From Trichostrongylus colubriformis (taxonomy: Eukaryota; Nematoda; Chromadorea; Rhabditida; Trichostrongylidae): a stretch of DNA of 64,000 bases. Positions 22,547 to 35,420 of this stretch are shown in pieces. The position numbers were made by a program, and so were the translations under genes. Positions within the stretch are counted from its first letter, which is position 1. Each line of letters starts with the position of its first letter. Below the pieces are notes generated by a model. The model did not search any database and was not told the DNA's origin. It worked only from the letters and a program-made list of their open reading frames with translations. The stretch is taken from positions 16,915,725 through 16,979,724 of the forward strand of contig OZ022260.1 in NCBI GenBank assembly GCA_963978905.1, in the 5' to 3' direction.

Positions 22547-25240
22547 GTAGGCAAATTGATTTGCTTTGGATTTTGACGGTTACCTTGAGTGGAAGGTGGA
22601 AGCAAAATTTAAAGCGATCTGAACTTTTTCACTCCAGCAAAGAACTATAAGTGGCTAGCGTTTGCGGTTGCAAGGTGAATTCGTAATATCAGTGTAATAA
22701 TTCATATTCCGCGATTCTTATCTGTTATGGGCACCCGACAGCGGAAAAAAAAACTAACATTTTGCCACTGTTCACGGAAGGAGCGTTAACTACTGAGCCT
22801 AACTGCGCTGATATTACTTGGCGCTATAGAAGCCCACCTTTGAGAATGGCGTGCATGGAAAAGTATTTTGAGAAGTTTCCCTGAATGGACTAATTGTTGA
22901 ACTATGGAGAGAAGATCACCATGCTTCCAGGAATCATATTAATGCTATGGCGCCAGCTATTTTTGCATTGCATCGCTCCTTTGATCATTTATTTATTTCT
23001 TAATTGTTTTTTGTGACTTTTCCGAGGATAGATAACAGCAACAGCTGTTCGAGAATATTAGTTCAGGTATCAGCCTTATTAATGGAAATCAGCAAATGTT
23101 AGTGCCCAGTTTTTACCTGAGCACTTCAAGTTGAAAAGATAAACATGAAGGGAATACTATCACATCATTGAATAACTTCCCAACCGATTGTCGAACCTTA
23201 GAATTCCAGCATTAACCGTTTACTTATTTTAATTATTTATTTGATATCTTACACTTCTATGAGAAAGCGGTATATTACCATTATCATCCGAGTAGGTATG
23301 CTACTTGTTGAGATGGCCTACCCCTTGATCTCAAAAGGTAGAAGGCTACTTGAAATGAAATTCGGGTAAGTTGGGGCTAGCCGATAATACCGAGCCAGCT
23401 TTGTCGAGCTTTGCTGATGCTCCGCCTGAGATAGAAATCACTGGAAATTCCTTTTTGGCTTTTTTGCTGCAAAAATTTAGCTTAACTTGTCCTTTGTGGT
23501 CTTGAAATATCTTTCTCGACATATGACACCAAAAATCTCACCTCTCCGGTGTTGTTTATTGTTGATCCTGAGAACGTTTTTGAACTCAAGATGAGCCGCA
23601 ATGATACGATGTGTTGATGGCGAGTGGAGGAAATGACATAGTCCTGGAAAAAGGAATGACTCTCCCCACAACTCACCACCAATCATCCTCAGACGGAGGT
23701 CGTCACGTCTTGCTTTTTTCATCCCCTGCAGAGTCTTTGCAAATATGAGATGGGAGATAGACCGCGCTGGTGTAATACGACCTTGTTTTCACTTACTTCA
23801 GTCATTTTTTCATCGTTGGTGGGACCTTGTGAAGATAATGAGTGAACGGCGAAAGCAAAGAAATTCGAATAGATAGTGCGAATGAGGACGAAGCAACATA
23901 AAAACTGAGGGCACGGGATTTCTGTGAGAGTTCATTCCGAGCGCAAAAAATAACGCAAGTTTAGATCTATGCTCGAAAAAGATTTCATGACAAATTAACG
24001 ATGTGTTGGGATCAGCTCAACGATTTACGGGGTTTCCGTAAAGCGCTTAGTGACGGAAGAGACCCTTCAATAAGGAATGAAGCCGATGCAAGAAATCGGA
24101 AGTACAAAGCTGAAGAGAAACTGTTATGGCACAAAAATCCAAAAAAATTGAAGATAGCCCTTCATAAATGAGTAAGCTCAAGCATCATAGCGCACTCACG
24201 TTGCAATACTGCCCTTCAGTTGTTCAAAGAAGCTATTTTGACCCCTCGGTGGTTAGATTTTTGTTAACAGTGGCAATGTGTTGTATTCAGTCCCTCAACG
24301 GCATGGCCTTTCAGAGCAGGGCGACCATCCAAATTACTTCTAGAGCCAGTAATAGATGATTTCTGGCTGATTACAATGGAATTTGTTTATTATTTACTTA
24401 TTTATTTGAACAAACACTAATGACAAACGAAATTTTGTCAAAGCTGATTGTTCAGCATCGATCGGTTAGAGCTTCATGAAACACCATTCAATTGACTGCT
24501 GTTTGGAATCGTCGTGGAGCTTTATATGGGTGCTCGCCTATGTAAGCAAGCCGAACAAAAAATCAGCGAAAAAAAGAAATGGGAGAAAAGTTGGTACAGA
24601 TTTATCAGTTCCAGAGGATTCCTGAGTGGGAATTTGGCCCTAGATTAAGAAAATTCGAACTTACACGGTGTCCTGCACACACAACTTGATGACACTCAAG
24701 TGGCTTTTTCACAAATTACATAGATGGGAGTTGGTTTATAGAATCTTCAGTGTGTTTTGTTCGTCGATTTGGTATTCAGCAGTGAAATCGACGAATTCGT
24801 CGACCCCACAGGGATACAAAGCTCTGGATTGTGATCCTTTTTTCGTGCATGTCGCGCGAAACAACTTTTACTGCACCACCTTCATGATTGTCAATCTAAC
24901 AGTCAGAAAAATGTTACGGCACTGCGAGAAAATGATCAAACCGAGCATCACTGCTACGTACTTGTTTGCCATATTTCTTCAAGTGTCTTCTTATACATAC
25001 AAAATTTATTATATAAAAATACATGATAGAATAAAATAACATGATACAACAATGCTGTTCTTCCTCCTTTCCCTTGCAGAAGGAAGATACTGCCGACTGT
25101 TTGGTTTCTGTCTAAGGGCCCGCGAAAAGGAGATCGAACTGTCTCTTTGTTACAAGAACCTCAGAAATAATTCATATAAAAATGATCCCTTAACTTCCAA
25201 TTTAACAGTCATATTGGAGCTTATAATAACTCAGAGCTCG

Positions 25241-25303
25241 GTGTAATCCTTCATTGCTTTCAAAATTCAAGACTTTGAAAAATCCAAAAAAATTACTTAA
25301 TTC
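25241..25303 (+). repeat. direct repeat, copy 1
   Basis: The block TCCTTCAT followed by TTTCAAAATTCAAG and CTTTGAAAAATC recurs at 29160-29220 in the same orientation. The flanks diverge, so only about 60 bp of an old dispersed repeat are visible. Confidence 0.45.
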
Positions 25304-25556
25304 TTACGTTTCCTCTGTACCGGCTTACTCTTTACTCGTCTTACTCATTGTGGTAAGTGTTCATGAGATTCTCCTCTTCTAATATGGATCTCTCGCATCT
25401 ACTTCTCGATCGTTTGCGGTTCGCTCATAAATACTCGGGTTTAATACCCCAAAAGCCTGACACGCGCGCGGGGTCTGCTGTGCCCACACCGCCGGCTGGC
25501 GACGTACCCCTAAACGCCTCTGAATAAATCACACGCCATCGTAGGCCCCAAACGAT

Positions 25557-25781
25557 ATGGCTGTTACACTCGTTTTCTCGTCCGTGGAGACCCGCCGCAC
25601 AACGACCGCATTCAATTCCGACGACATTAGAGCTGCAAATCTGCCTGAATGGCTTTCGCCTGTCAAGGCGCCACACACAAAGCTCGTTTTCACTGTGGCG
25701 GATGCCGTGTGTGAAGAGGCTTTTAGACGCCGGAAATTGATAATGGCTGTAACTGCACAGATGCCCGGTAAACCAAAATGA
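25557..25781 (+). CDS. anonymous ORF in a GC-rich patch (doubtful)
   Basis: The ORF encodes 74 residues starting MAVTLVFSSVETRRTTTAFN, with a reasonably protein-like composition. The same stretch is also open on the minus strand in two frames, which is expected of GC-rich sequence and weakens the call. No domain, acceptor, or polyA signal was seen. It could be an exon, a repeat-derived fragment, or non-coding. Confidence 0.15.
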   Translation: MAVTLVFSSVETRRTTTAFNSDDIRAANLPEWLSPVKAPHTKLVFTVADAVCEEAFRRRKLIMAVTAQMPGKPK

Positions 25782-28316
25782 TGAGGATGGCACACAGGTC
25801 CCCGGTTGAATTTTAAAGTGCTTCCATACATGGATTTATTGCCCTATTTATTGATTTACCATAACCGCTGGATGTAATATAGCCTAATTATTTACATATT
25901 TATTTTTTATTTGTTGTTCACTGAAATGTGTGCCACTGTTGCGCAACGATAAAACTGTCCGGGCATAAATAAGCACAACGATCACAAGGCAGTAGAAATT
26001 GCGGTGCTAATTCCTTTGGGGGGGGGGGGGGAGAGTTGGGAGTTCAGCACGGCGTCCGGCCCTAGTTTTGCTTTGTTTTTTTAGCCTAAACTTTATTCTA
26101 GGGGGAAGCTCGTACTCCCCCAAAGTAAGGCTTAGGCAGCTTAGGCAAAACTATAAACTTAAGCGTACAAACTGATGATTCTGGAACGGTTTCCTCATAG
26201 GGACGTCAACGCGACAATGAGTGCCCCCCCCCCCTCCCAACTACAGTAGCACCAAAACTGCTGGGTGACTACCGCGACAAAATGTGGATCTGTGAGCGGG
26301 ACATTTCTGTGATAGTGCAAGAAGAATTTTTGCTCACTCCCCTAATTAGGTGAATGATGTGCCGCAGAATCCTGATCCTATTCGTTGAACCACGTTCAGC
26401 TCCCGGAGAAACGCCAACTAGTGCAAATATCTGCTTCTGAACTGTGATCTCGTCCAGGGGAAAGGTTGGCAAGGCCATATTCTTGGAGCCTTTGAAGGTT
26501 TTTTTTCTATTTCTCTTCCTTTTGGGCCCTTAAATATCTTCAGGAACTTTACTCAGCATCATCACCGACCAAGTTATCGAGAATCCTGTCTTCAACTCAT
26601 GAATTCGAGGAAAAATCTTAACAGTCATGAAAAAGCGCAAGTTAATGTGATACCCGATCCTATCAAGTTACATAGTCCCCAGGAAGTCCTAGAACATCCC
26701 TGTGTACTTTTCGTGGAATAGAATCGTGGTTGGATAAATGGTACCTAATAGCGTTCCATGATGCATCTGGAATCTATTCAACTGAGGAAGACAAATGTGC
26801 AAATGTGTGAGCCAATCGATAAGAATATTTTACGACGCTTAACGATCTGTCACATGTGTTTACACTGCATGAAATATAATGTTATATGAATGGAAGCTTA
26901 GCGATGAAGTCTTCAGCTGGTGGAACCTTCCTGGAAATGCGCCACTTATCTATCGTTTCTCAAAAGTGCGTAAAAGACATTCGAATGACATTTGCTTTCC
27001 ATGTTGTTTGTGGATATGGACGACATTCTTCTCCCTTAGGATAAGTGTTGTTTGCTGTTGATAAACTGTGATGACATTTCGTAGAGAATCTAAGACGCTC
27101 GGTAGTGTAACGGATATGAACGGTAACTGTATAGCACAAATGTAAGCTCGAGTTCTTCCGAAGCAAAGCCTTGGCCCATATTTCGGCATTTTCGAGATGA
27201 CATTACACCCCAGTTTTGGTTCTTCCTTACAGCTGCCTTATCCATATCGGATGATAGGTGAAGGATATCCAAATGAATTTTCAGAAAGTTGATCAGAACT
27301 GCGATTTTTCAATGAAGGATAAAGGGCCAGGCTCTCAGGGGTGATGAGTTCCATCCTTGAATGCACTATGAGCGCTGAATAACCCCATTCGGGATGCGCC
27401 ACGCATTCGCATTCTATGATGGATCAGAGCGGGATGGGGGTCATTTTAGGGCATGCGGAAGTCAGTCGATGCCAAAGCTGGTGTTTTCGTCACAAGCAAG
27501 GCAGCAGCAATTCACCGATCCCGATTGACAGTATATTTGGTGGTCCTGGGTAAGATTGACATGGGATTTGATACCCCGACCTGTGAAAGGGATCGGCACC
27601 ACTTATCACCGCATCACTCCTTTTTCTATTTCAAGATGCATTTTTTTTGCACTTTTTGTGTTTTTTGTTTACTCACTCGAATGCGAGCTATCAAATCGGA
27701 AGGGTGAGTCTCAAGAAGCAGCACAATATAGTCTGGATTGGAAGTTATCCCGTCTTGGACTCGTATGGATAGCAGTACTATATCCTGCAGTATTTCTATG
27801 GGTAGTTCTGGCTGCTTTACCAAGCTCCGTAGAAAGCTTTCCTGAAAGCAGTTAATAGAAAGCTACATTTGGAATAATCATCACAGGTATTTCGACGTCA
27901 CTTGATCTTCAGGTCCCCACCGATTCAGCTACGGACAGTTACATACGTGCGCGCGAAATACCAGCGACATGGCTGCGAACTCGTAAAAAGCGTTGATTTA
28001 TGAGATTTCGGAACGTTCAGATTACAGTAACGAAGATGAAATCAACAGATGAAGTTCTTCGTTGACGATGGGAGTGAGCGTGCCTGTGTGAAACTGATTT
28101 GCGAGATTTGCAGACATGTGCGTACCGTACCCTTTTCATCTACCGACCGCCACTATCGAGATTCACCATCAATTAAACAAAAGACCACCCGTAATGTGGC
28201 CCATAGTTGTTCAGCGAGCACTAGGCGGTAAGTGAGGGTCTTTAGCACCGAGAAAAAAGCGAGACAAATGAGATCCATTTCTTTCTAAGTGGAGGTTTCA
28301 GTGCAAGATAAACTAC

Positions 28317-28540
28317 CTACAAGGTTTCTGGGGCATTAGGCTGATGGTGAGGCTGGCACTTGCATTTCCGCTGGTATCTGCTGTGCGGGCGGTCTAGAGG
28401 CGATACACCACATTTGCACGACACGGTCGATTTCTGGGATTGATTCCAAGCGCAACTCCAGTATCGACGACCTACTCCCCTCAAATTTTCTGGAAATTCA
28501 AGGGCAGTGGGCACGATGATTTCCAGCTCATCTGCTGTTT
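28317..28540 (-). CDS. possible minus-strand terminal exon, cysteine-containing
   Basis: On the minus strand an acceptor-like TTTTTCACACAG at 28541 opens a frame of about 74 codons to a stop at 28317-28319. The sequence contains a small cysteine cluster (SCKCG, and later KCKC) and many basic residues. I recognise no family. No AATAAA follows within 200 bp and no upstream exon was identified, so this is a weak candidate inside the large intron of the opposite-strand gene. Confidence 0.2.
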
Positions 28541-29159
28541 CTGTGTGAAAAATGAAAGTTTAGCGATTCTGGGTGGTCTTGCATGGAGAGAACACGCGAC
28601 AAATAAGGCATACTTCAGCTTATTTCACAGACGATGAAGGAGGGCGGACTAAAAGGCGAAAAGGAAGAGGGTATCTACATATATCAGCACACACACTCAT
28701 TTCGTCACTCACATCGGGGGTGGATTAGCAGATGGAGGCGCTACTATAATGCGTATCGTTAGAATCTATTTAGAAACTATCACGCCTCTGATAAACTATG
28801 CATCGACTGCTTCTCCTGCATCGCATTCCTATCCCTACCCGAATTTGAACTTATCCAAGTCAGTACCCATTATCTTCAATTGCAATGAAAATGCTGAGAT
28901 TAAGGATCTGCTACTGCATGAAATCGACACGTTCCCTAACAGTTTCCAAGGAGGGAATCACCTATAGGGGCAAAGGAATGCTTCGAGCCCACGCAAATTT
29001 CTTGCCTACCAAGGCTCCTTGTTACAAGATCCCCCCCCCCCGCTCAAATTTCTCTCTGATTAATCCTTTATTTTTGAGTTAGAAGCGCGCAAAATCAAAA
29101 ATACTTATACTTCTTAATCATTAAGGATTGGAGCAATATGAGCAAATAATGACTTATTG

Positions 29160-29220
29160 TAGTCCTTCATTTTTTTCAAAATTCAAGGCTTCGAAAAATC
29201 TGACAACTACTTTATTCGAT
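29160..29220 (+). repeat. direct repeat, copy 2
   Basis: Copy of the block at 25241-25303, about 80% similar by eye, in the same orientation. Confidence 0.45.
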
Positions 29221-30877
29221 AGAAAACGAAGCGAGACCATCACACTTCATTCACCGCTGTAAATCATACTTGTCGTTTAAACCGAACCAGCTATTGGCTG
29301 TCAACCGTTCGACCGAAGTTGATGACTTTTTTGACGACCCAATTATTTTTTTCACGTTGCATGGTATATGATGGTAGGTTCATCGATCAGGAAAGGAAAT
29401 GTTCCGTCCGCAGCGGAAATGAATAAAGTGAACACAGCCTCCCTCATGTGGTGTGTCTCAGTCCTTTTCTGGTCTGTCATGATAGAAGCACTAGAAGTGA
29501 TTGGTTTTGGTGGATAGTGATATTTCCAAGCTTACTAGATCGCCTTTCATAGCTATGCTATTCCTTCGCTAGCAGACCCAAATTCAGGAACGATGCGATA
29601 TTATGAGCAAGCTATGTTTATGCATGACTCATGTTCAGCCCTTGCTTCGTACTTTTTCACTGACATTCTCTTCGCATGGGAAATATCATAGGCTTATTTC
29701 AGCAGCATGGGCCATCATAGCCACCTAAAGTTACGTCTGTGGCATTTAGGCTATGGCTGTAATCACTTCAGGACCATAACACATATATTGTGAAGCTTTT
29801 CGGCTGTCGATCCGTCTACGCGTTGATGCACGGAATGATTAAAAGAGCCTTGAAACAGGAAAACTGAGGGGATTATTTTAGCGGTTGGGCCCTTAAAGGA
29901 TTCCTGAGTTTCTAGTTAACATGCTAGTAGTGGCAGCTTCAGTCTGATTCATCTCACAGGGTTCTTATGACCACTGAATACTTGACTTACTCAAAATTCT
30001 AGTTTCTTTTGGGCGTCACAGTCGGGAATGACGCAAATATTCGGACCTCGAAAAGCAAAATAAAATTAAATTTCTGCATTTTTCGTATTTCGTCGCAACC
30101 GACCATTAAGCCTGGTGGAAACAAGCATGAATTTGACTCTAGGAAAAATAACAATAATACTTTTGATAGAGCCAAAATGCCCAACCGACCCTGTTTGGCC
30201 TCTTAACCCTGAAAGGAGTTTTCAAGGCTGTAAGGTTCCTAGCACTCTCTTTTTTTCTCATTTGTTTTTGCTCGTGAGACTGACCACTAAATGCCATTGG
30301 AGCTGTGAAATTCAGTGTTGACTGTCGCGCTAATAAATCAACGTGGAATATCGTGAAAAGCTAAAAACCCTTCGATTCCAATCGATCCGAGGCTCAAACA
30401 CGACACTCTCTCTCCCTCGGAACCCCGCCGCTATTCCTTTAATTCTTCAACTTTGGAACAAGTCCCTTGTCGTTGTTTGACGACAACTGAATGGGCGGCT
30501 CGTTTCGAATTTCTATCTGCTGCCCGAATCGGCTCCCACTTTTCATTAGAACGGCCTCGTGCACACATCAAAGGCGATGCCGCCATTGACTAACAATAAC
30601 AATGTTTCTTGAGGGACCCCGGTTTGGGTTTTCTTGCCCGAACATCAATCGTGCCACATATCTGATCATGGAGATTTAGTCTAGTCGGGAGAGTCATGGT
30701 TACATTCCAGAGAGCAGAACAATGCGCTTGGCGACCAAATCAACCCCTACCAACCTGCCGAGAGCTCAGTTTTTGCATTTTACTACGGAGACGTAGGATT
30801 CTTAGCGAAAGAGAATGACAAATAGCAATGATAAAGGAAACGTGCGAAAGGCGTGAAAGAAAAAGTTCACCATAGCA

Positions 30878-30928
30878 ATTTGCATGGGAAATGGAAGAGT
30901 GTCGGAATTGAAGGTCGTGCAAGCACCC
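30878..30928 (+). repeat. repeat shared with the interior of the 31166 element
   Basis: About 48 bases beginning GCATGGGAAATGGAAGAGTG are nearly identical to 31400-31447, within the neighbouring MITE. Either a second damaged copy of that element lies here or a short segment was duplicated locally. Confidence 0.6.
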
Positions 30929-31165
30929 CCAAAGGATAATTGGCGCAATGGCTTGAGCACGCTGCTTCACACTTATTGTCAATTGTTCTGTCCCCAAGCG
31001 AGTCTCCGTGCACCCGTTCCATAGACGTGCATTCCAAAGAAATACACAGTTTTATATATTAAGGGAGTTCGAACACAAACAGACGTGGTGGCCAGCATTC
31101 GATCTCCTGTACATAGAGGTATACTCAATCGGTTATACTTACCCATTCAAGTAGTAGTAAATAGG

Positions 31166-31595
31166 GGGCGTGTACACTTATGACAAATTTTCGCGCGGCC
31201 GCGCGCGGCGAGCGGCGCCGCGGATTTCTTCGCGGGTGATTGCGTACATTGCAACGCTCCCTTAACAGTTTTACGCCCGAATTAATTGTTTCTTCATTAG
31301 GATTGTTATCATGTAATACTATCGTTTCTTTTACTTTTTATGTTACTATTTTGTCTTTTCATGGCACAAAAGTTATTGTTTTTTATAATCTGATGCAATG
31401 CATGGGAAATGGAAGAGTGTCGGAATTGAAGGTCGTGCAAGCACGAGATGAGATAAACAGCTATTTTTTTGAAGGACCTCCATGGTACCAGACTCTTGCG
31501 TCCTGAGCGGAACTCCAACTGACCGCGGCAAGTTGTACTAACGGCGCCGCGTGTGCGACGTCGCAAAGCGAAAATTCGCCATAAGTGTACACACC
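31166..31595. mobile_element. inverted-repeat MITE with GC-rich inner arms
   Basis: The left end reads GGGCGTGTACACTTATGACA and the right end, reversed, GGGTGTGTACACTTATGGCG. Both continue with AATTTTCGC and then a very GC-rich segment containing GGCGCCGCG. The AT-rich interior carries a block also present at 30878-30928. No transposase is encoded, and no clear target duplication was found, so the exact ends may shift by a few bases. Confidence 0.7.
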
Positions 31596-34204
31596 CGTAA
31601 TTGGGTATTCCTATCCAAGTACTCCTGTTTGAATAGGTAAGAATGCCGGACTGATATACCGTGCTCCTGATTGCTTTTCCTATTTCGTGGAGTGTGATCG
31701 AATGTGGAATTCATTTTGTTACAGCCAAGTCAAATACCAGCGTGTTGTTTCGACCTCCAGTCTGAGTATAATCGTTCCCATAAGTCTCCTCGAAGCGATT
31801 CGAAATTTCTTCATGCGATTTCTGGGTTCCCAAAGCCTTCAGTTAAACGCACAGTCACCTCAATTCAAATAACACAGTCGCTTTATGGCGACTGGGTCTT
31901 GCGCAGAAAGAACCTATGCGGCGTTGCGAGGTCCCGAAATGTGAGCGCGCGACATTTTAGAGAAGCAGTGAGGTACCAATGCCGAGAATCGTACGCCGCG
32001 ATGCCGCACCGGCTCCTCTTGCGTCACACTAGAATTCAACCTAACAATAAGGGCATATCTCATACATTCGAAAGGGTTCCGGAGGTTGCCTGTTATCGGT
32101 CAGATTGTGTTTATCATTTTCAATAGAGGTCTAAAAGTAGTAGAGCTCTTTCAACCCAGCTCCGGATACTAAGATATTTTCGGGAATGTGATTCTAGGGT
32201 ATTTTTGCGATGTCATCCATTATCCCTTGGGACACTGGCTGGTTTTAAACTTGATGTTCGAATTTTTTTACTACATTATTACGAGAGTTGGACGAGTTCG
32301 TGTACTCCACTAAACGGTCTCATCAAAGATCCCGGGGGAAGTCTGCCGACGCTAATGGCCATATTGCCCAGGGGAGAAAAGAGGGCACAACGATCGATAC
32401 CCCTCAGCAGGGGTAAGTATCGCTTACTGGCGGCGTAGACTTACTGTAGAACTTCCACCGTTGTCCTACTGCAGATTAACCGAAGAAATGCTACCGTGAC
32501 AAATGGAAACGTCCTTCATCTAAGATTGCCGACATAAACCGGTCTCCAAAAAACTATCGGATTTTTTTTTTCAAAAAATGTATCGACGGGTAATCTGTAA
32601 TCATCTGACTGGTGACGTCGTTGCCTTTAGATGATAACGCTTATCAGCATCAGAAGGGAGGAGTTATAGCCCTGAATCGTTGTTCGCGCCCTTCAAAGCA
32701 CTTTACGACTTTGATTCGGCACTGATCAACACGAGGTCTGCACGCACACCCCATAAAAATAATGGCTGGTGATTTAGTGGTCTCGCGTTGACCGTCGCCG
32801 TAACGATCGATACATCGTTACGTTCTGCTGTTTCTCCTTCACATCATACCTGACTACACGACAACCAAATGAGATTTATACAGAGGACTGCGTGGCTGAC
32901 GCAAGAAATCCCATCAATGAATGTTCAGCAGAGCGATCCAGGGTATTCTAACGTTTGACCCGGCATCGCTTCAAAAACTGTGATCGTTAAATGAAGGAGA
33001 TGGTCGAGGAAGCAATGTGAATCTAACTGGAAACCTTATGTGCTTGTCAATCCTTCTGGTACTTCGCTAATGAACTTAAGAAAGAAGTACCATCAAGATC
33101 CATATTTTAGATCTACACGTGAAACAAAATAAGGAAGATGACCATATGGCAGGACGTTCTAGTCTGGTAAAGCCTGATATAAAAACCATGATTTTCGTAA
33201 AGAAATTTTCATTACGTTGTAAATTGCTCCACATATTGCCTCGAACAAGAGCAACCCCCTGTACTAAGGCTTCCTTCAACTCGAAGAGAGGATGGTCCTT
33301 TGCTCGAGGAGAAGAAGATCCAGTGGTTGGGCTTCAATCCATATTGAAATGTTAACCAGGTAAACCTCCTCAAAGTGCGAAAACATATAGCAAAGCAAAT
33401 GTTTTAATTTTCATTTTTATTACCTTTTGATTTCCTTCCTATGTGCTGAGCAAGGAGTGGCGTATCACAGTCTAAAAATATTGACTCATTTGACCAAAAA
33501 TAAAATCAAGCTTGATTTACTAAGCCTCGCCATCACTCTATCTTTCCAAACCTATGAAAGGGGTAGCCCTCGGTGAACCCAATAGCGCACTAGCCTTTGC
33601 GTGCATGAGCTGTAAAATGGCCGTTTCTGTGACAGGAAGGCTCGAAACTGTTGAACATACGACCACTATGTAGCTTCTGTGAATGTGATCAACCTGCAAC
33701 CGTGCATGGCAACCCGCTGAAGAGGCGAGGACCAGCCGGCGCAGAGAAGGTAACTCTCTCCCTAAAATTTGTAAAACCTGATTCTGGCAGCCGACCTGAA
33801 CGGTCTACAAATGTTGAGTTCGGAGCTGGATTTTCAATAATTGGAGGTCATCCTCCCAGTTATTCAGGGGCAAGGTAAAATGTGGAGCATCTGACTGATC
33901 AGTGCCTTTCTAAGATGCGCATCCTATTTCCATCCTGATTGACATTATTGGGAGGTTTGACCTATGCAGTGCCTAGCAAAAGCCAAGCTCTACACGTCAA
34001 TGTTTTTATCTTCTGAGACGAGATCGGTACCAATTTAATCGACGCTGCACGAATACATCGTCTGACTGGCTGGCTCCGAGGGATTCGCAGATCGAACCTT
34101 TTACCATGCTGATTGAAGCGGCGCCATTTTTCAATTCACCATCTACGCCTGTTCTGAATTACTCGGTGTGTCCACTATGGGATAAACTATTTCTGTCGGT
34201 TTGA

Positions 34205-34320
34205 AAAGTTTGCCCTTGGGCAGATTGCGCTGTGCGCTTGCCAAGAGCTCGGGAAAATTGAAAAATTGAAGTGTGGCAATAATTTCAATTATTACATAAG
34301 TATGGGCAACCTATGGCTGG
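34205..34320 (+). repeat. direct repeat pair, copy 1
   Basis: Shared with 35310-35420: GAGCAGATTGCGCYGTGCG, GTTGCCAAGA, GAAAAATTGAAGT and ATTACATAAGTATGGG appear in the same order. The copies are 1.1 kb apart and diverged, consistent with two insertions of one family or the ends of a larger direct-repeat element. Confidence 0.55.
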
Positions 34321-34678
34321 AGACATCACGTATTCCTGGATCCCAGCTTCTCATAAAGTCAAATCTTAAGAACAATAAATTTGTTTCACAGTCCCGGTGC
34401 CGAAAAATATCCTTCTGAATGAACCTATCTGTGCTTCAAATAGAGGGAGCTTTAGCAGGTGTCATTTTGTTACACTTTTGAGAATATTCCCAAATCTCAG
34501 GAGGTTCCATATAAAGTAGTCCCCTGAAAGAGTTTCGAGATGATTCGAGGCTTGAGCTGGTACTTACTTTTTCTACCTTCCATTGCTGAGGAGCACAGAG
34601 GGAGAATATTCTTTGTGATTTGGTTTCCGTCTGAGGAACCATGCGAGTCGGAAACCGAACTAACTTTTCGTTACAGAC

Positions 34679-34739
34679 AAGGAAATAATTATCAACCTAT
34701 TTAGCCAAATAATTATTTCCTTAACTCAGTTATTTGGCT
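34679..34739. repeat. overlapping alternative hairpins
   Basis: AAGGAAATAATTAT (34679-34692) pairs perfectly with ATAATTATTTCCTT (34709-34722). Overlapping it, AGCCAAATAA (34703-34712) can pair with TTATTTGGCT (34730-34739). The two stems share bases and exclude each other. This may be an AT-rich MITE remnant. Confidence 0.5.
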
Positions 34740-35309
34740 TAACTAAACACTCACTTTTGAAAAATCACGCCATTGGAAATAAATGCATATACAAGCCTTC
34801 ATTTTTTTAAACATAAAATCTTTACAACCAATTCGTTTGACCCTCATGCAGGCAGTCACAAGCGGCCTTTTTAAGCCTTCCTTCATTCCCAGTTAAGGCT
34901 GCGAATTCCTTTGAGATGGCGGTCGAGATAGTTCACATTTTACGACATCCCCCTCCCATCGTCCAAACCTCATTAAGCACGCATATAACTCATGACGTCG
35001 TCACGGCTGCAGCTGCCGCTTATATCAGTTTTTTGTTGCCGTTTGTTGGTGAGCTGAATAACGCGGTTTCCGTGTGAAATGAACGGCATGATTGCATGCG
35101 AGTGATAAACTCCTTTCGCTATAAAGGCATATTAACCCAATGATTTGCGTTTTTACACCGGCGTTGTATAGCTTTTACCCGTAGCAAGACATCTACACGG
35201 ATAGAACCGGAGATGGACTCCAAAGCCTGTGCCTTTGATCTGAACACTACTACGGCTCTATTGTAGACGTATTGGAGAATAGAGAGCAGCATCCATTTTT
35301 CTGTGCAGC

Positions 35310-35420
35310 CAGTCTTGAGCAGATTGCGCCGTGCGGTTGCCAAGACACCAAAAAAAAAACCGAAAAATTGAAGTACGACAATAATTTAAACGATTACATA
35401 AGTATGGGAAACTGATGGGC
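35310..35420 (+). repeat. direct repeat pair, copy 2
   Basis: Same orientation and block order as 34205-34320, with a run of A inserted in the middle. Confidence 0.55.

Noticed and set aside
26018..26235. Inverted repeat formed by the G run at 26018 and the C run at 26224
   Set aside because: The homopolymers pair, but the adjacent AGTTGGGAG lies on the inconsistent side of the run for true inverted arms.
27556..27855. ORF with two hydrophobic segments, possible membrane protein
   Set aside because: The hydrophobic runs come from T-rich DNA; no acceptor or polyA signal and no family likeness.
31704..32126. 140-codon + strand ORF
   Set aside because: No motif, no splice signals, and amino-acid composition typical of random sequence.
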